From positions 1 to 63,154 of the forward strand of contig NZ_BMQA01000043.1 of the NCBI RefSeq assembly GCF_014647875.1: a stretch of 63,154 nucleotides of DNA. Direction: 5' to 3'. Source of the DNA: Streptomyces brasiliensis (GTDB lineage Bacteria; Actinomycetota; Actinomycetes; Streptomycetales; Streptomycetaceae). Shown here in pieces: positions 8,930 through 17,662 of the stretch. Below the pieces are notes generated by a model that made no database searches, was not told the origin of the DNA, and was given only the letters and a program-made list of their open reading frames with translations. The stretch's first letter is position 1, and each line of letters starts with the position of its first letter. The position numbers and the translations under genes are program-made.

Positions 8930-9139
8930 TCATGCGGCCAGGGCGACGTTGCGCATGTGGGCGACGGCCTGGACCGCGTGGTGGAGGCCGTCGCCGTGCG
9001 ATCGGCAGTCGCGGAGGATCTTGTAGTTCTTCATCCGGCCGATCACGTGTCCCACACGGGCGGGCACCTCGCGGCGGGAGGCGTTGCCGTCTTCCTCGTC
9101 GGCCAGCAGGGGTCGGCCGGGACGTTTGCGGTGCGGCAC
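8930..9139 (-). pseudogene. IS5-type (DDE_Tnp_4) transposase, C-terminal fragment
   Basis: The fragment reads the characteristic actinobacterial tail EVPARVGHVIGRMKNYKILRDCR and HHAVQAVAHM. The catalytic core is absent. It abuts an IS3 fragment on the other strand. Confidence 0.65.
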
Positions 9140-9388
9140 GATGGCTCCGTCGGTGACGCGTGTGACGACGCCCTCATGGAGTCGACGATCGGCCTGTACA
9201 AGACCGAGGTCATCAAACCGATGCGGCCCTGGAAGGGGCTCTCACACGTCGAACTCGCCACCGCCGAGTGGGCCGACTGGTACAACAACCGGCGTCTCCA
9301 CAGTGAGATACGGCACATTCCACCCGCCGAATACGAAGCCAACTACTACCGAGCAAGCACGAAACCCCATCTCACAGCCACCAACTGA
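9140..9388 (+). pseudogene. IS3-family transposase (OrfB), C-terminal fragment
   Basis: The fragment starts abruptly at the GSVGDACDDALMESTIGLYK motif around the catalytic glutamate and ends with the family C-terminus WYNNRRLHSEIRHIPPAEYE. It is closely similar to the remnant at 55142-55400 on the other strand, so both probably come from the same IS type. Confidence 0.8.
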
Positions 9389-9606
9389 GGTCTCCAAAGA
9401 ACCCGGGGCGCTTCACTTTCGGTCCGGGTGGCTTCGTGTGGTTCTCCGAGGGCGGGAAGATGGAGCACGGGGCGACGGCTGACCAAGACGTCACCTTCGT
9501 CTTCACCCTCAACAATCCCTTCGGCATCGAATTCTGTGCCGACCCACCCTCTAGGCTGGACGCCCCACACCGCCACCACCGAGGGCAACCCCGCCGTTTC
9601 GTGTGA
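9389..9606 (+). other. Unidentified 3-prime gene fragment
   Basis: After the IS3 stop an open frame without start reads FGPGGFVWFSEGGKMEHG, then DVTFVFTLNNPFGIEFCADP, and stops at about 9604. It looks like genuine coding sequence cut by the insertion sequence, but I do not recognise the family. Confidence 0.35.
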
Positions 9607-9627
9607 TCACCAGGAAGGTGCCCCACC

Positions 9628-10455
9628 GTGCCTGACGCCACCAGCCTTCCGCCCGCCGACCGCGAGGTCGCCCGCGTGGACGGAGTGTTCTACGGCGACA
9701 CCGGAGGCACGGGCAACGGCTCCGGCATGCCGGTGGTGCTACTGCACGGCTTCCTGTTCGACCAGAGCATGTGGCGTGCTCAGGTCGCGGCGTTGAGCGC
9801 GCGCGGTCATCGGGTCATCACCGTCGACCTCCCCGGCTTCGGCGCCAGTGCCGTACCAGAGGAGCCGGCGACGATGTCGACCTACAGCACCGCGGTCGCG
9901 GCGATCATCGACCAGTTGGCGCTGCCGCCGGTCGCCCTGGTCGGCTACTCCATGGGAGGCCAGGTCACGCTGGACACGTACGCCGCCCGCCCCGATCTGG
10001 TCGCACGCGTGGTCCTGGTCGACACCGTGGCGCACACCGACCTGCCCGAGGTCGCCCAGGGGCGCCGGGATCTGGCGGCCCGGCTCGAGCGTGAGGGCGT
10101 GCGCCAGTACGCCGAGGAGTTCCTGCCGCAGCTGCTGCGCCTCGACGGCGCTTCCGCGGCGACGGTCAGCCACGCGCGCACCATGATGCACGCCGCCGAC
10201 CCGGTCGGGGCCGCCCGAGCGTTGCGTGCCCGCGCCGACCGCCCGGACTACGGACCGGTCCTCGACGCCTGCCCCTTCCCGGTGCTCATCGTGGTCGGCG
10301 AACACGACCCCTTCGACCAGGGACGCTTCGGTGCCGGGATGGCCGAACGGGCGCCCTACGGCACGCTCGAGGTGGTCGCCGGTGTCGGCCACACGCCGCC
10401 CCTCGAAGCGCCCGACGTCTTCACCGGCCTGCTCGCGCGCTTCCTCGGCAACTGA
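9628..10455 (+). CDS. pcaD: Alpha/beta hydrolase, probable 3-oxoadipate enol-lactonase
   Basis: The 275-residue alpha/beta-hydrolase has the oxyanion HGF motif at 40-42, the nucleophile serine 108 in GYSMGG, an acid in VVGEHDPFD and histidine 255 in GVGHTPPLEAP. The GTG start has a weak upstream purine stretch. Enol-lactonase is the one step otherwise missing between catC and pcaI-pcaJ here, so PcaD is the most economical role; this rests on context, because the fold alone also fits other esterases and C-C hydrolases. It stands alone between IS debris and the converging benE. Confidence 0.6.
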   Translation: MPDATSLPPADREVARVDGVFYGDTGGTGNGSGMPVVLLHGFLFDQSMWRAQVAALSARGHRVITVDLPGFGASAVPEEPATMSTYSTAVAAIIDQLALPPVALVGYSMGGQVTLDTYAARPDLVARVVLVDTVAHTDLPEVAQGRRDLAARLEREGVRQYAEEFLPQLLRLDGASAATVSHARTMMHAADPVGAARALRARADRPDYGPVLDACPFPVLIVVGEHDPFDQGRFGAGMAERAPYGTLEVVAGVGHTPPLEAPDVFTGLLARFLGN

Positions 10456-10483
10456 GGCGGCGCCACCAGCGCCACCAGGCCGC

Positions 10484-11710
10484 TCAGTCCGCGACCTTCG
10501 CCTGGCCACGAACGCGCCACTCCCGCTCCAGCACGAGGCTCACCGCCGCTCCGACCAGCAGCCCCCAGAACGCTGCACCGATGTGCCACACGGTGATGTC
10601 AGAGACCGTGACAAGGAACGTCACCAGCGCCCCGGTGGCGTAGGAGCCGACGAACGCCGCCTGGAACGCTCCTTGGAGCGGCTTGAGCATCGCCAGGCCC
10701 CCCAGCGCCGCGACGTACGCCGCGGGCATGGTCGTGATGACCCGGACCATGCCAGGGGCGAGGAGACCGAACCCGATCGCCAGCACCCCGCACCAGATCG
10801 CCGCCGCGTAGTGGCGACGTGGCTCGCCCGAGGCGGTGACGAGCGCATTGGTCGGCCCTGCCAGACACGTCGAGGCGCCGCCGAACGGCGCGCTGAGGAG
10901 TGATGTCACGCCGCAGACGGCGGTGACCTGGTTCATCCGCGGCTCGTGCCCGACACCGCGCAGCACCGCCATCCCTTGCCCGTTCTGCACCAGAAGGACG
11001 GTGACCAGCAGCGGAATGGTGAGCTCGACGAAGGCCGAGCCGGTGAACCTCGGAGTCGTCCAGACCGGGTGCACCAGCCAGCGGCCGGAGAGTCCGACGC
11101 CTGTGTGATCGCCGAGCAGGACGGCGACGGCACCGACCGCCAGCGCCACCAGGACAGCGGGCAGCCACCGAGCCAGCCGCGGCACCGCGCTGACCACGAT
11201 GAAGGCGATCACCATCGGCCCGGCCACAGCGAGGTCGGTGTCGACGGCCCGGACCAGATCAGTGCCGAAGCTCAGGAAGACCCCCGCCACCATTGCCATC
11301 ACGATCGGCATCGGCAGCAGCCGCATCACGCGGTCGACCTGACCGCTCAGCCCCAGCAGCACGAGCAGCACCGCCGCCATGCAGAAGCCGCCGACGACCT
11401 CGGGCCACGTCGTACCGGCGGACATCGCCTGCCCGACCACCACGGTGCCCGGAATGGTCCAGAAGTACACCAACGGCTGCCGGCTCCACAGCGACGCGAC
11501 GATGGTGAGGACGCCGTTGAGACAGAACACAGCGCTCACCCAGGAGGCGACGACGACGGCCGAGAGGCCGGCCGACTGGCCGACCGCCAGGATCACGGCC
11601 ACCGGGCCGGTACAGGAGAAGAGGAACCCGACGAAGCCGTTGGCGAGTTCGAGGCGTCCGAAGGCACGCGGACGAGCCGCGACCGCGGCAGGCTGGAGGC
11701 GGGTGGTCAC
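10484..11710 (-). CDS. benE: Benzoate/proton symporter
   Basis: The 408-residue protein is highly hydrophobic with about 11-12 membrane helices and the BenE-family segments GFVGFLFSCTGPVAVIL, FGGASTCLAGPTNALV and MLKPLQGAFQAAFVG. BenE proteins import benzoate with protons. The GTG start overlaps the stop of the LuxR-type regulator (GTGA), so transporter and regulator are cotranscribed at the end of the ben operon. Its stop faces the convergent hydrolase gene across about 28 bp. Confidence 0.88.
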   Translation of the reverse strand: MTTRLQPAAVAARPRAFGRLELANGFVGFLFSCTGPVAVILAVGQSAGLSAVVVASWVSAVFCLNGVLTIVASLWSRQPLVYFWTIPGTVVVGQAMSAGTTWPEVVGGFCMAAVLLVLLGLSGQVDRVMRLLPMPIVMAMVAGVFLSFGTDLVRAVDTDLAVAGPMVIAFIVVSAVPRLARWLPAVLVALAVGAVAVLLGDHTGVGLSGRWLVHPVWTTPRFTGSAFVELTIPLLVTVLLVQNGQGMAVLRGVGHEPRMNQVTAVCGVTSLLSAPFGGASTCLAGPTNALVTASGEPRRHYAAAIWCGVLAIGFGLLAPGMVRVITTMPAAYVAALGGLAMLKPLQGAFQAAFVGSYATGALVTFLVTVSDITVWHIGAAFWGLLVGAAVSLVLEREWRVRGQAKVAD

Positions 11711-14364
11711 CGATGAGGCTCCTGGTGTTCGGCGGCGCGGGCCGCGAGCTCGGTCCGGCTGCGCAGGCCGTACTTCGCGTAGATACGGGTCAGGTGGAAT
11801 TGCACGGTCTTCGGCGAGATGAACAGCCGCGCCGCAACCTCGCGGTTGGACAGCCCCGAGGCGACCAGCTGGGCGACGGTCTCCTCCTGCGGAGTCAGCT
11901 CTCCGGCCGTCCGCGGGCCCTGTGGCGCGCGGACTCCGCCAGCTCGCAGCTCACGATCCGCGGCCTCGACGCGCGTCCGTGCACCGAGTGCATCCCAAAG
12001 GTCGCGGGCGGTGGCGAGCATGACCTCGGCATCGCGGCGCTGGCCGGCTCGCCGCAGAGTCTGCCCGTAGCCGAAGGTGACGCGGGCCTGCTCGTAGCGC
12101 AGCGGCAATCCGTCGAGCTGGGCCAGGGCGGCGTCGAAGGATCCTCTGGCCTGGTCGAGCTCCCCTCGCGCCCCGTGCCACCGGCCGCGCGCAGCGGCAA
12201 GACGGGCTTGTGCGGAGTGGTGACTCTCCTCAGCCGCGCGCCGCTCATGCGGGGCGAGCAGCTGGTCCGCCTCGTCGAGACGCCCATCGGCGATGAGCGC
12301 TCCCGCCAGCGTGTCAGCCCACGGCCAGATGCCCGGCTCGGCGAGCGAGCTGCCGGGCCCGGCCTGGGCGAACGGCGCCAGGATGCGGCGTACGCCGGCG
12401 TAGTCGCTGCGCGCCTCAGCCAGGTGGGCGCGGGCCAGCAGCGTCGGCACCCGCATGATCTCGTACCCCTGAGCCTCGGCCTCGGCGGCACGGGCAGCCT
12501 CGGAAGCGGACTCCCACTCGCCCCGCAGCACATGGATCTCGGCAGCGGTCCACTCCAGCAGGGGCGTGACCAGCACGATCCCCGACCCCGCGGCCAGTAG
12601 GCGTCCGCGGGCGACCGAGGCCATGGCCAGGTCCCACTCGCCGGTCAGGAACTGCACTCGGGCGAGCCAGCCCAGAGCCCACAGCGAGATCCGTGTCGAG
12701 CCACCGAGAACCCACGGATCGGTGACGCCCTCGAGACGGCTGCGAGCCTCGTCCGGATCGTCGTTCAGGACGCCGAGCCAGCCGTGGCCCATCTGCACCC
12801 GCTGTGCCTGGGCGCCGTGACGTACCGTGCTCGCCAGGGCGCTGTACGCCGCCTGCGCCTCGGCGAACCGGCCGGACACGGCGAAGCCGAGCCCTCGGAT
12901 GGCGGCCGCCTCGATGCCCGCGCCCGAGTCGGGGCCGGCCAGCTCGATGGCGCGATCGGCCCAGTCGATCAGGTCGGCGCCTCGGCATTGAGCCAGCGAG
13001 TGCAGCACATGTCGTTGCGCGATCAGCGCCGCGGTGGCCGGGTCCCGTGTCGCGTTGACGATCTCCCACGCCCGGCTGAGTCGCACCTCGGCCTCGTTGG
13101 CTCGACCTCGCACGATCGCGAGATACGCCAGTGCGGCATTGCGCAGAGGGGTCTCCCGCATGCCCTCCACCGTCGAGACGAGTGCGCCCGCACCGGCACA
13201 GTCGCCTGCGGCAACGAGCGCGTCGACCGATCGGATCAACCGCTCGTCCCTGGGCGCCGGGTTCGAGGTGAGTCTGCTGGCATCCCGGAACAGATCCGCG
13301 GCCTGCGCCCAGGCGCCGTCCTCGCCACGCTGGATCGCCAGCACGGTGATCCGCTCGGCCAGATCGTCGTCGGGGACCGGCGTCGCGGCGGCCAGATGGC
13401 GCATCTGGGCGACCGGGTCGGTCACGATCTGCGCGGCACGTCGATGCGCCTCGGCCGCGTCACGCGCCCCCATGGTCTCCAGCACCGCCGTCGCGATCAG
13501 AGGTGTGCGCCACCGAGGCTCGTGGATCGGCCGGGGATCGATCAGGCCACTGCTGCGCAGGTCGTCGAGCGCGGCGAGCGGATCATCGAGGGCACCCAGC
13601 GCCGCGGCGTGTCCGAGCTCCGCGCCCGGGCCCAGGACGGCGAGCGCCTCGGCGAGTGCGCGTCCCGCAGGCCCCGCATCAGCCAGGGCGCACGTCACTT
13701 CGGCGCGGATGTGCCCAGGCGCGGGCAGCTCCCGGTCTGGGCGGATCCACCGCGCCGGCGGCAGCTCGTCGAGCAGCGCGAGCGCGTCCCGTGGGTTCCC
13801 GTCGGTGTGCCGCGTGAGCGCGGCCGCCATGCTCGGGGGGAGCACACGCCCACGCAGCGCGGCGAGCTCGACGATGGCCGACGCCTCCAGCCCTTCGATG
13901 CGGAGCGCGTCGTCGGCCAGGTCGATCAGCCGTGGCGCACCGTGCGTGGCCGAGAGCACGATCAGCACCGGTATCTCGGGGTGGCGGTGCCGTACCGAGC
14001 GGAGGGCATTGAGCGAGAGGTCGTCGGCCACCTCGGCATCGTCGACAACGATCAGCGTGGGCTGCTCCACCAGCCCGGCTGCCAGGCGGTCGGCAGCGTG
14101 GCTGGGGTGGAGCGGAGGCTCCCGGCGCAGGAGCTGTCGCAGGACGGCACCCGCCTCGTGCCGTTCCCAGGCCACGGCCTGGGCATGGCGGGTCGGAGCG
14201 CCGGTCGTGCTGACGAACGCCCGGAGCAGCGCTGTCTTGCCGATCCCCCGGTCACCGAGGACGAGCACCGCTGCCGCTCCCGATGTGCGGGTGGCGACCA
14301 GTCGCTGCTCGAGCTCGGCGAGCTCGTGCTCGCGTCCGACACATCCGGCTCGTTCGATGATCAC
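11707..14364 (-). CDS. Large ATP-binding LuxR-family (LAL) regulator
   Basis: The 885-residue protein has an N-terminal AAA/STAND ATPase with Walker A GDRGIGKT at residues 37-44 and Walker B LIVVDDAE at about 104-111, a long alanine-rich TPR-like helical middle (about 330-800) and a C-terminal LuxR helix-turn-helix at 821-880 (LTPQEETVAQLVASGLSNRE, AARLFISPKTVQFHLTRIY). LAL proteins are usually activators that sense a small molecule through ATP-dependent oligomerisation. It starts with GTG 68 bp after the benCD fusion and overlaps benE, so it probably controls the ben genes and perhaps itself (inference). Confidence 0.85.
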   Translation of the reverse strand: MIIERAGCVGREHELAELEQRLVATRTSGAAAVLVLGDRGIGKTALLRAFVSTTGAPTRHAQAVAWERHEAGAVLRQLLRREPPLHPSHAADRLAAGLVEQPTLIVVDDAEVADDLSLNALRSVRHRHPEIPVLIVLSATHGAPRLIDLADDALRIEGLEASAIVELAALRGRVLPPSMAAALTRHTDGNPRDALALLDELPPARWIRPDRELPAPGHIRAEVTCALADAGPAGRALAEALAVLGPGAELGHAAALGALDDPLAALDDLRSSGLIDPRPIHEPRWRTPLIATAVLETMGARDAAEAHRRAAQIVTDPVAQMRHLAAATPVPDDDLAERITVLAIQRGEDGAWAQAADLFRDASRLTSNPAPRDERLIRSVDALVAAGDCAGAGALVSTVEGMRETPLRNAALAYLAIVRGRANEAEVRLSRAWEIVNATRDPATAALIAQRHVLHSLAQCRGADLIDWADRAIELAGPDSGAGIEAAAIRGLGFAVSGRFAEAQAAYSALASTVRHGAQAQRVQMGHGWLGVLNDDPDEARSRLEGVTDPWVLGGSTRISLWALGWLARVQFLTGEWDLAMASVARGRLLAAGSGIVLVTPLLEWTAAEIHVLRGEWESASEAARAAEAEAQGYEIMRVPTLLARAHLAEARSDYAGVRRILAPFAQAGPGSSLAEPGIWPWADTLAGALIADGRLDEADQLLAPHERRAAEESHHSAQARLAAARGRWHGARGELDQARGSFDAALAQLDGLPLRYEQARVTFGYGQTLRRAGQRRDAEVMLATARDLWDALGARTRVEAADRELRAGGVRAPQGPRTAGELTPQEETVAQLVASGLSNREVAARLFISPKTVQFHLTRIYAKYGLRSRTELAARAAEHQEPHR

Positions 14365-14432
14365 TGTCAGTTCCTGGACGCAATGCCGTTGTTCTGTGCC
14401 GTGTCCTTGGGATCAGACGATGAAGTCGCGGC

Positions 14433-17123
14433 TCATCCGAGGTCGCCGCCCGCGACCGGCAGCACGGTCCCGGTGATGTAGGCGGCCTCGTCCGAGGCGA
14501 GGAAGCAGATCGCCGCGGCCTGCTCGTCCAGTGTCCCGTAGCGGTGCAGAAGCGACGACTCCAGGGTCTGGTCGATGTGGGCCTGGAACCACGCCCGCTC
14601 CACCTCGTTCGTGGGCTGAGGGGTGCCCCGGGAGATCCGTCGCGGCGGGGCGTCCGTGCCGCCGGGCGCCGTCGCCACGACGCGCACTCCCGCGTCGGCG
14701 TACTCCATGGCGAGCGAGGCGGTGATCGCGTTGATGCCGCCCTTCGCCGCGGAGTACGGGATCCGGTGGATGCCCCGGGTGGCCGCCGAGGAGACGTTGA
14801 CGATCACGCCGTGGCCCGCCGCGACCATGGCGGGGAGCGCCGCGCGACAGGCGTAGAGCGTGGTCATCAGGGAGCGGGTGACCTCGGCATCGATCTCGGG
14901 GGCGCTGAACTCGACGAACGGCTTGAAGTTGATCGCGCCGCCGACGTTGTTGATCAGTACGTCGATCCGCCCGTACGCCGCCAGCGTCTCGCGCACCACA
15001 GCGGCCGCACCGTCGTACTGCTCGAGGTCAGCGCAGACCGCGCGAGCAGGGACCCCGGTGGCGGCGAGGTCGGCGGTGACCTCGCGGACCAGCTCCGAGC
15101 GATCGACCAGCACCACCTGTCCGCCCTCGGCGCCGATCCGCCGGGCGACCGCCTCGCCGATCCCCTGGGCGGCGCCGGTCACGACGACCACCCTGCCGGT
15201 GAAGCGGCCGGGGGCGATGAACCGCGGCGTGGTGCTCGCGACGCGGTCGGACATCGCGCGGCGCATGGTCTGCTTGGACCGCTCGGCGTGCGCGGCGATC
15301 AGCGTCCGGGCCTGCCCGCGGTCGCCGGCCTCGAAGGCCGCGACGATGTCCAGGTGGTCCTGGGCACAACGGGGGTGGCACCAGGTCGCGTCGCGCAGCA
15401 CCTCCTCCATCCGGGCCTTCACCCCCAGCGCCTGGTAGGCCTGCAGCAGATGGGCGTTGCCGGTCAGGGCGAGCAGGTAGTCGTGGAAAGCGGCGTTCGT
15501 CTCGGTGTAGCGGTGCGGGTCGGTGAACCGCGCACGCGCTGCGTCGACGTACGGCACCGTCGACTCGGCCAGGAGCCGGTAGCCGGCCAGCTGCTGTGAG
15601 GTGAGCCGGCCGATGGTGAGTTCGAGTGCGCCGAGCTCCAGCGCCTCGCGCGCCTCGAAGAGGGCGTCGGAAGCCTGGATGTCGGGGTGTTCCTCCCCGA
15701 TCTGGTAGCCGTCCTCGGCGATGGTGGTCGGGGCCTGCTCCTCGATCGCGGCGAAGACCTGCTGACCGGCCACCGTCCGCGCGTCCGCGTCCGGCAGGAG
15801 CGCGCCGTCGACGTCGAGCGCCGTCCGCGCCTGGTCCGCCGCGGCCCCGGCCGACGGCGGTGCGACCAGCTGGCCTGCGATCCGCCGGACCGTGTCGTCA
15901 GGGCCGTCGGCAGGCACCGCCCCTGAGGCGACGGTGGCCGCAAGGGGCGCCAGCGCCGTCGCCGGAAGGATCTCCTGGCCGGCGTGGCCGCGGGCGTCGG
16001 GCGAGAGCAGCAGCTGCTCGCAGGGCGCGACGCCCACCGGCTCCGCGGCGCGCGGCGGGCTCGTCGCGGCGGTCGTGGCCGTCGCGGCGAGCGCGAACTT
16101 CTCGTAGTAGAAGCCGGACGGCTCGATGCCGGCCTCGGCCACGTGAGTACGCACCGACTCCACCATCGGGGGCGGGCCGCACAGATAGACGGCCGCGGCA
16201 CCGTCGTGCAGATGATCAGGGCTGAGCAGCGCGGTCACATAGCCCTGGTTGCGGGCGGTGGTGGCCGGATCGGAGACGCAGTGGTCCCAGGTGAAGTGCG
16301 GCAGCGCGGCGGCCAGTTCGCGGAGCTCGTCGAGCTTGACCACGTCGGTGTCGGTGGACACGCCGTAGATGAGGTGGAGCGGGCGGGGCGAGTCCTCGAG
16401 GCGGAGCTTGCGCAGCATGGAGAGGATCGGCGCCAGGCCGGTGCCACCTGCAAGGAGCACCGCGGGACGGTCCGCCTCCCGCAGGAAGAACGAGCCGTGC
16501 GGACCGGTCAGGCTGAGCTGGTCGCCGACGGCGGCACGCTGGTCGAGCCACTCGGACATGACGCCGCCCGGGGTGAGCTTGACCAGGAAGGTCAGCCGCT
16601 CCTCGCTCGGCGCGTTGCTGAAGGAGTAGGACCGTGTGACGTCCGTGCCGGGCACGGCCACGTTGACGTACTGCCCGGGAAGGAAGGCGAGATCGGCTCG
16701 GTTCGGGAGGTCCACCGAGAGCTCGACCGTGGTGGCGCTGAGCCGGTCGATGCCCACGACGGTGCCGGTGTAGGCGGCGGCGCTGGTCTTGGCCACCTCG
16801 CTCGTGCTGTTGATCTGCAGCACGAGGTCGGTGCTCGGTCGCAGCTGGCACGGCAGCACATAGCGCTGTGCGGCCTCGTCGGCCGACAGAGCGTCGTCGA
16901 TGTAGGTGCCGTGCTCGTACTCACCTGATTCGCAGAACGCCTTGCACGTTCCACAGGCACCGTCGCGGCAGTCGAGCGGGATGTTGATGCGCTGGCGGTA
17001 CGACGCGTCCGCGACCGTCTGGTCCGCGCGACAGGTGATGAACCGGGTGACCCCGTCCTCGAAAGCGAGCGCGACCTGATGGGTCGCCGCCTCGCGGGAT
17101 GCCTCGAGCCTGGTGGACGTCAT
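14433..17123 (-). CDS. benCD: Fusion: benzoate dioxygenase reductase - FCD-like domain - cis-diol dehydrogenase
   Basis: One uninterrupted 896-residue frame joins three parts. Residues 1-105 are a plant-type 2Fe-2S ferredoxin with cysteines 52, 57, 60 and 92. Residues 115-350 are an FAD/NAD reductase (RSYSFSN at 164-170, LLAGGTGLAPILSML, YLCGPPPMVES). Residues about 470-635 look like the helical FCD ligand-binding domain of GntR regulators (ALFEAREALELGAL, NAAFHDYLLALTGN, HLDIVAAFEAGD). Residues about 645-896 are an SDR dehydrogenase (VVVVTGAAQGIGEAVARR, NNVGG, serine in VNVSSAAT, YSAAK). It would pass electrons from NADH to BenAB and then oxidise the cis-diol to catechol. The start lies 7 bp after benB with GAGGT upstream. 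Confidence 0.87.
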   Translation of the reverse strand: MTSTRLEASREAATHQVALAFEDGVTRFITCRADQTVADASYRQRINIPLDCRDGACGTCKAFCESGEYEHGTYIDDALSADEAAQRYVLPCQLRPSTDLVLQINSTSEVAKTSAAAYTGTVVGIDRLSATTVELSVDLPNRADLAFLPGQYVNVAVPGTDVTRSYSFSNAPSEERLTFLVKLTPGGVMSEWLDQRAAVGDQLSLTGPHGSFFLREADRPAVLLAGGTGLAPILSMLRKLRLEDSPRPLHLIYGVSTDTDVVKLDELRELAAALPHFTWDHCVSDPATTARNQGYVTALLSPDHLHDGAAAVYLCGPPPMVESVRTHVAEAGIEPSGFYYEKFALAATATTAATSPPRAAEPVGVAPCEQLLLSPDARGHAGQEILPATALAPLAATVASGAVPADGPDDTVRRIAGQLVAPPSAGAAADQARTALDVDGALLPDADARTVAGQQVFAAIEEQAPTTIAEDGYQIGEEHPDIQASDALFEAREALELGALELTIGRLTSQQLAGYRLLAESTVPYVDAARARFTDPHRYTETNAAFHDYLLALTGNAHLLQAYQALGVKARMEEVLRDATWCHPRCAQDHLDIVAAFEAGDRGQARTLIAAHAERSKQTMRRAMSDRVASTTPRFIAPGRFTGRVVVVTGAAQGIGEAVARRIGAEGGQVVLVDRSELVREVTADLAATGVPARAVCADLEQYDGAAAVVRETLAAYGRIDVLINNVGGAINFKPFVEFSAPEIDAEVTRSLMTTLYACRAALPAMVAAGHGVIVNVSSAATRGIHRIPYSAAKGGINAITASLAMEYADAGVRVVATAPGGTDAPPRRISRGTPQPTNEVERAWFQAHIDQTLESSLLHRYGTLDEQAAAICFLASDEAAYITGTVLPVAGGDLG

Positions 17124-17130
17124 GGGGACC

Positions 17131-17661
17131 TCAGAAGTGATACACGTCGACGACGTGGTGGATGTAGTCGTTCTTCAAGATCACGGTCTTGCGACGGATC
17201 AGCGGCTGCTCGCCGGAGAAGTCGATGGTGTAGAACGACGTGCCGTAGTACGGGTCGACGGTGTTGTAGCGGAAGTACATCGTGTGCCAGTTGAAGCGCA
17301 CGTCGACCATGTCGCCGCGGCGCTCGATCACCTCGACGTTGCTGATGTTGTGCGAGGTCCGCGGCTCGGGGAGCGACGTCGCCGACGAGCGCTCGGTGCG
17401 GATGCGGAAGACCCGGTCCTCCAGACCGCCCTTGTTGGCGTAGTAGATCAGCGACATCTCGGTCTGCGGGTTCTCGGTGAGCCGGTCGTCGTCGGCCCAG
17501 CAGGGCATCCAGTAGACGACGTCGTCGGCGTAGCAGGCCAGCCACTTCTCGAACTCGCGGTCGTCGAGGTAGCGGGCCTCGCGGTAGAGGAACTGCTCGA
17601 TGGCGTTCTGCGTGATCAGCGTGGCCTCGGCGGGTGCGGTCCCGGTTGGTGCGGTGGTCAT
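17131..17661 (-). CDS. benB: Benzoate 1,2-dioxygenase, small (beta) subunit
   Basis: The 176-residue protein has the ring-hydroxylating dioxygenase beta-subunit pattern: N-terminal FLYREARYLDDREFEKWLAC, then PCWADDDRLTENPQTEMSLI and RTSHNISNVEV in the alpha+beta core. Beta subunits are structural partners in the alpha3-beta3 oxygenase. The ATG follows the benA stop by one base with GGAGGAG overlapping the end of benA, so translation is coupled. Confidence 0.92.
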   Translation of the reverse strand: MTTAPTGTAPAEATLITQNAIEQFLYREARYLDDREFEKWLACYADDVVYWMPCWADDDRLTENPQTEMSLIYYANKGGLEDRVFRIRTERSSATSLPEPRTSHNISNVEVIERRGDMVDVRFNWHTMYFRYNTVDPYYGTSFYTIDFSGEQPLIRRKTVILKNDYIHHVVDVYHF

Positions 17662-17662
17662 C

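Noticed and set aside
12784..14481. A 565-residue plus-strand open frame
   Set aside because: Antisense to the LAL regulator, which has clear ATPase and LuxR motifs.
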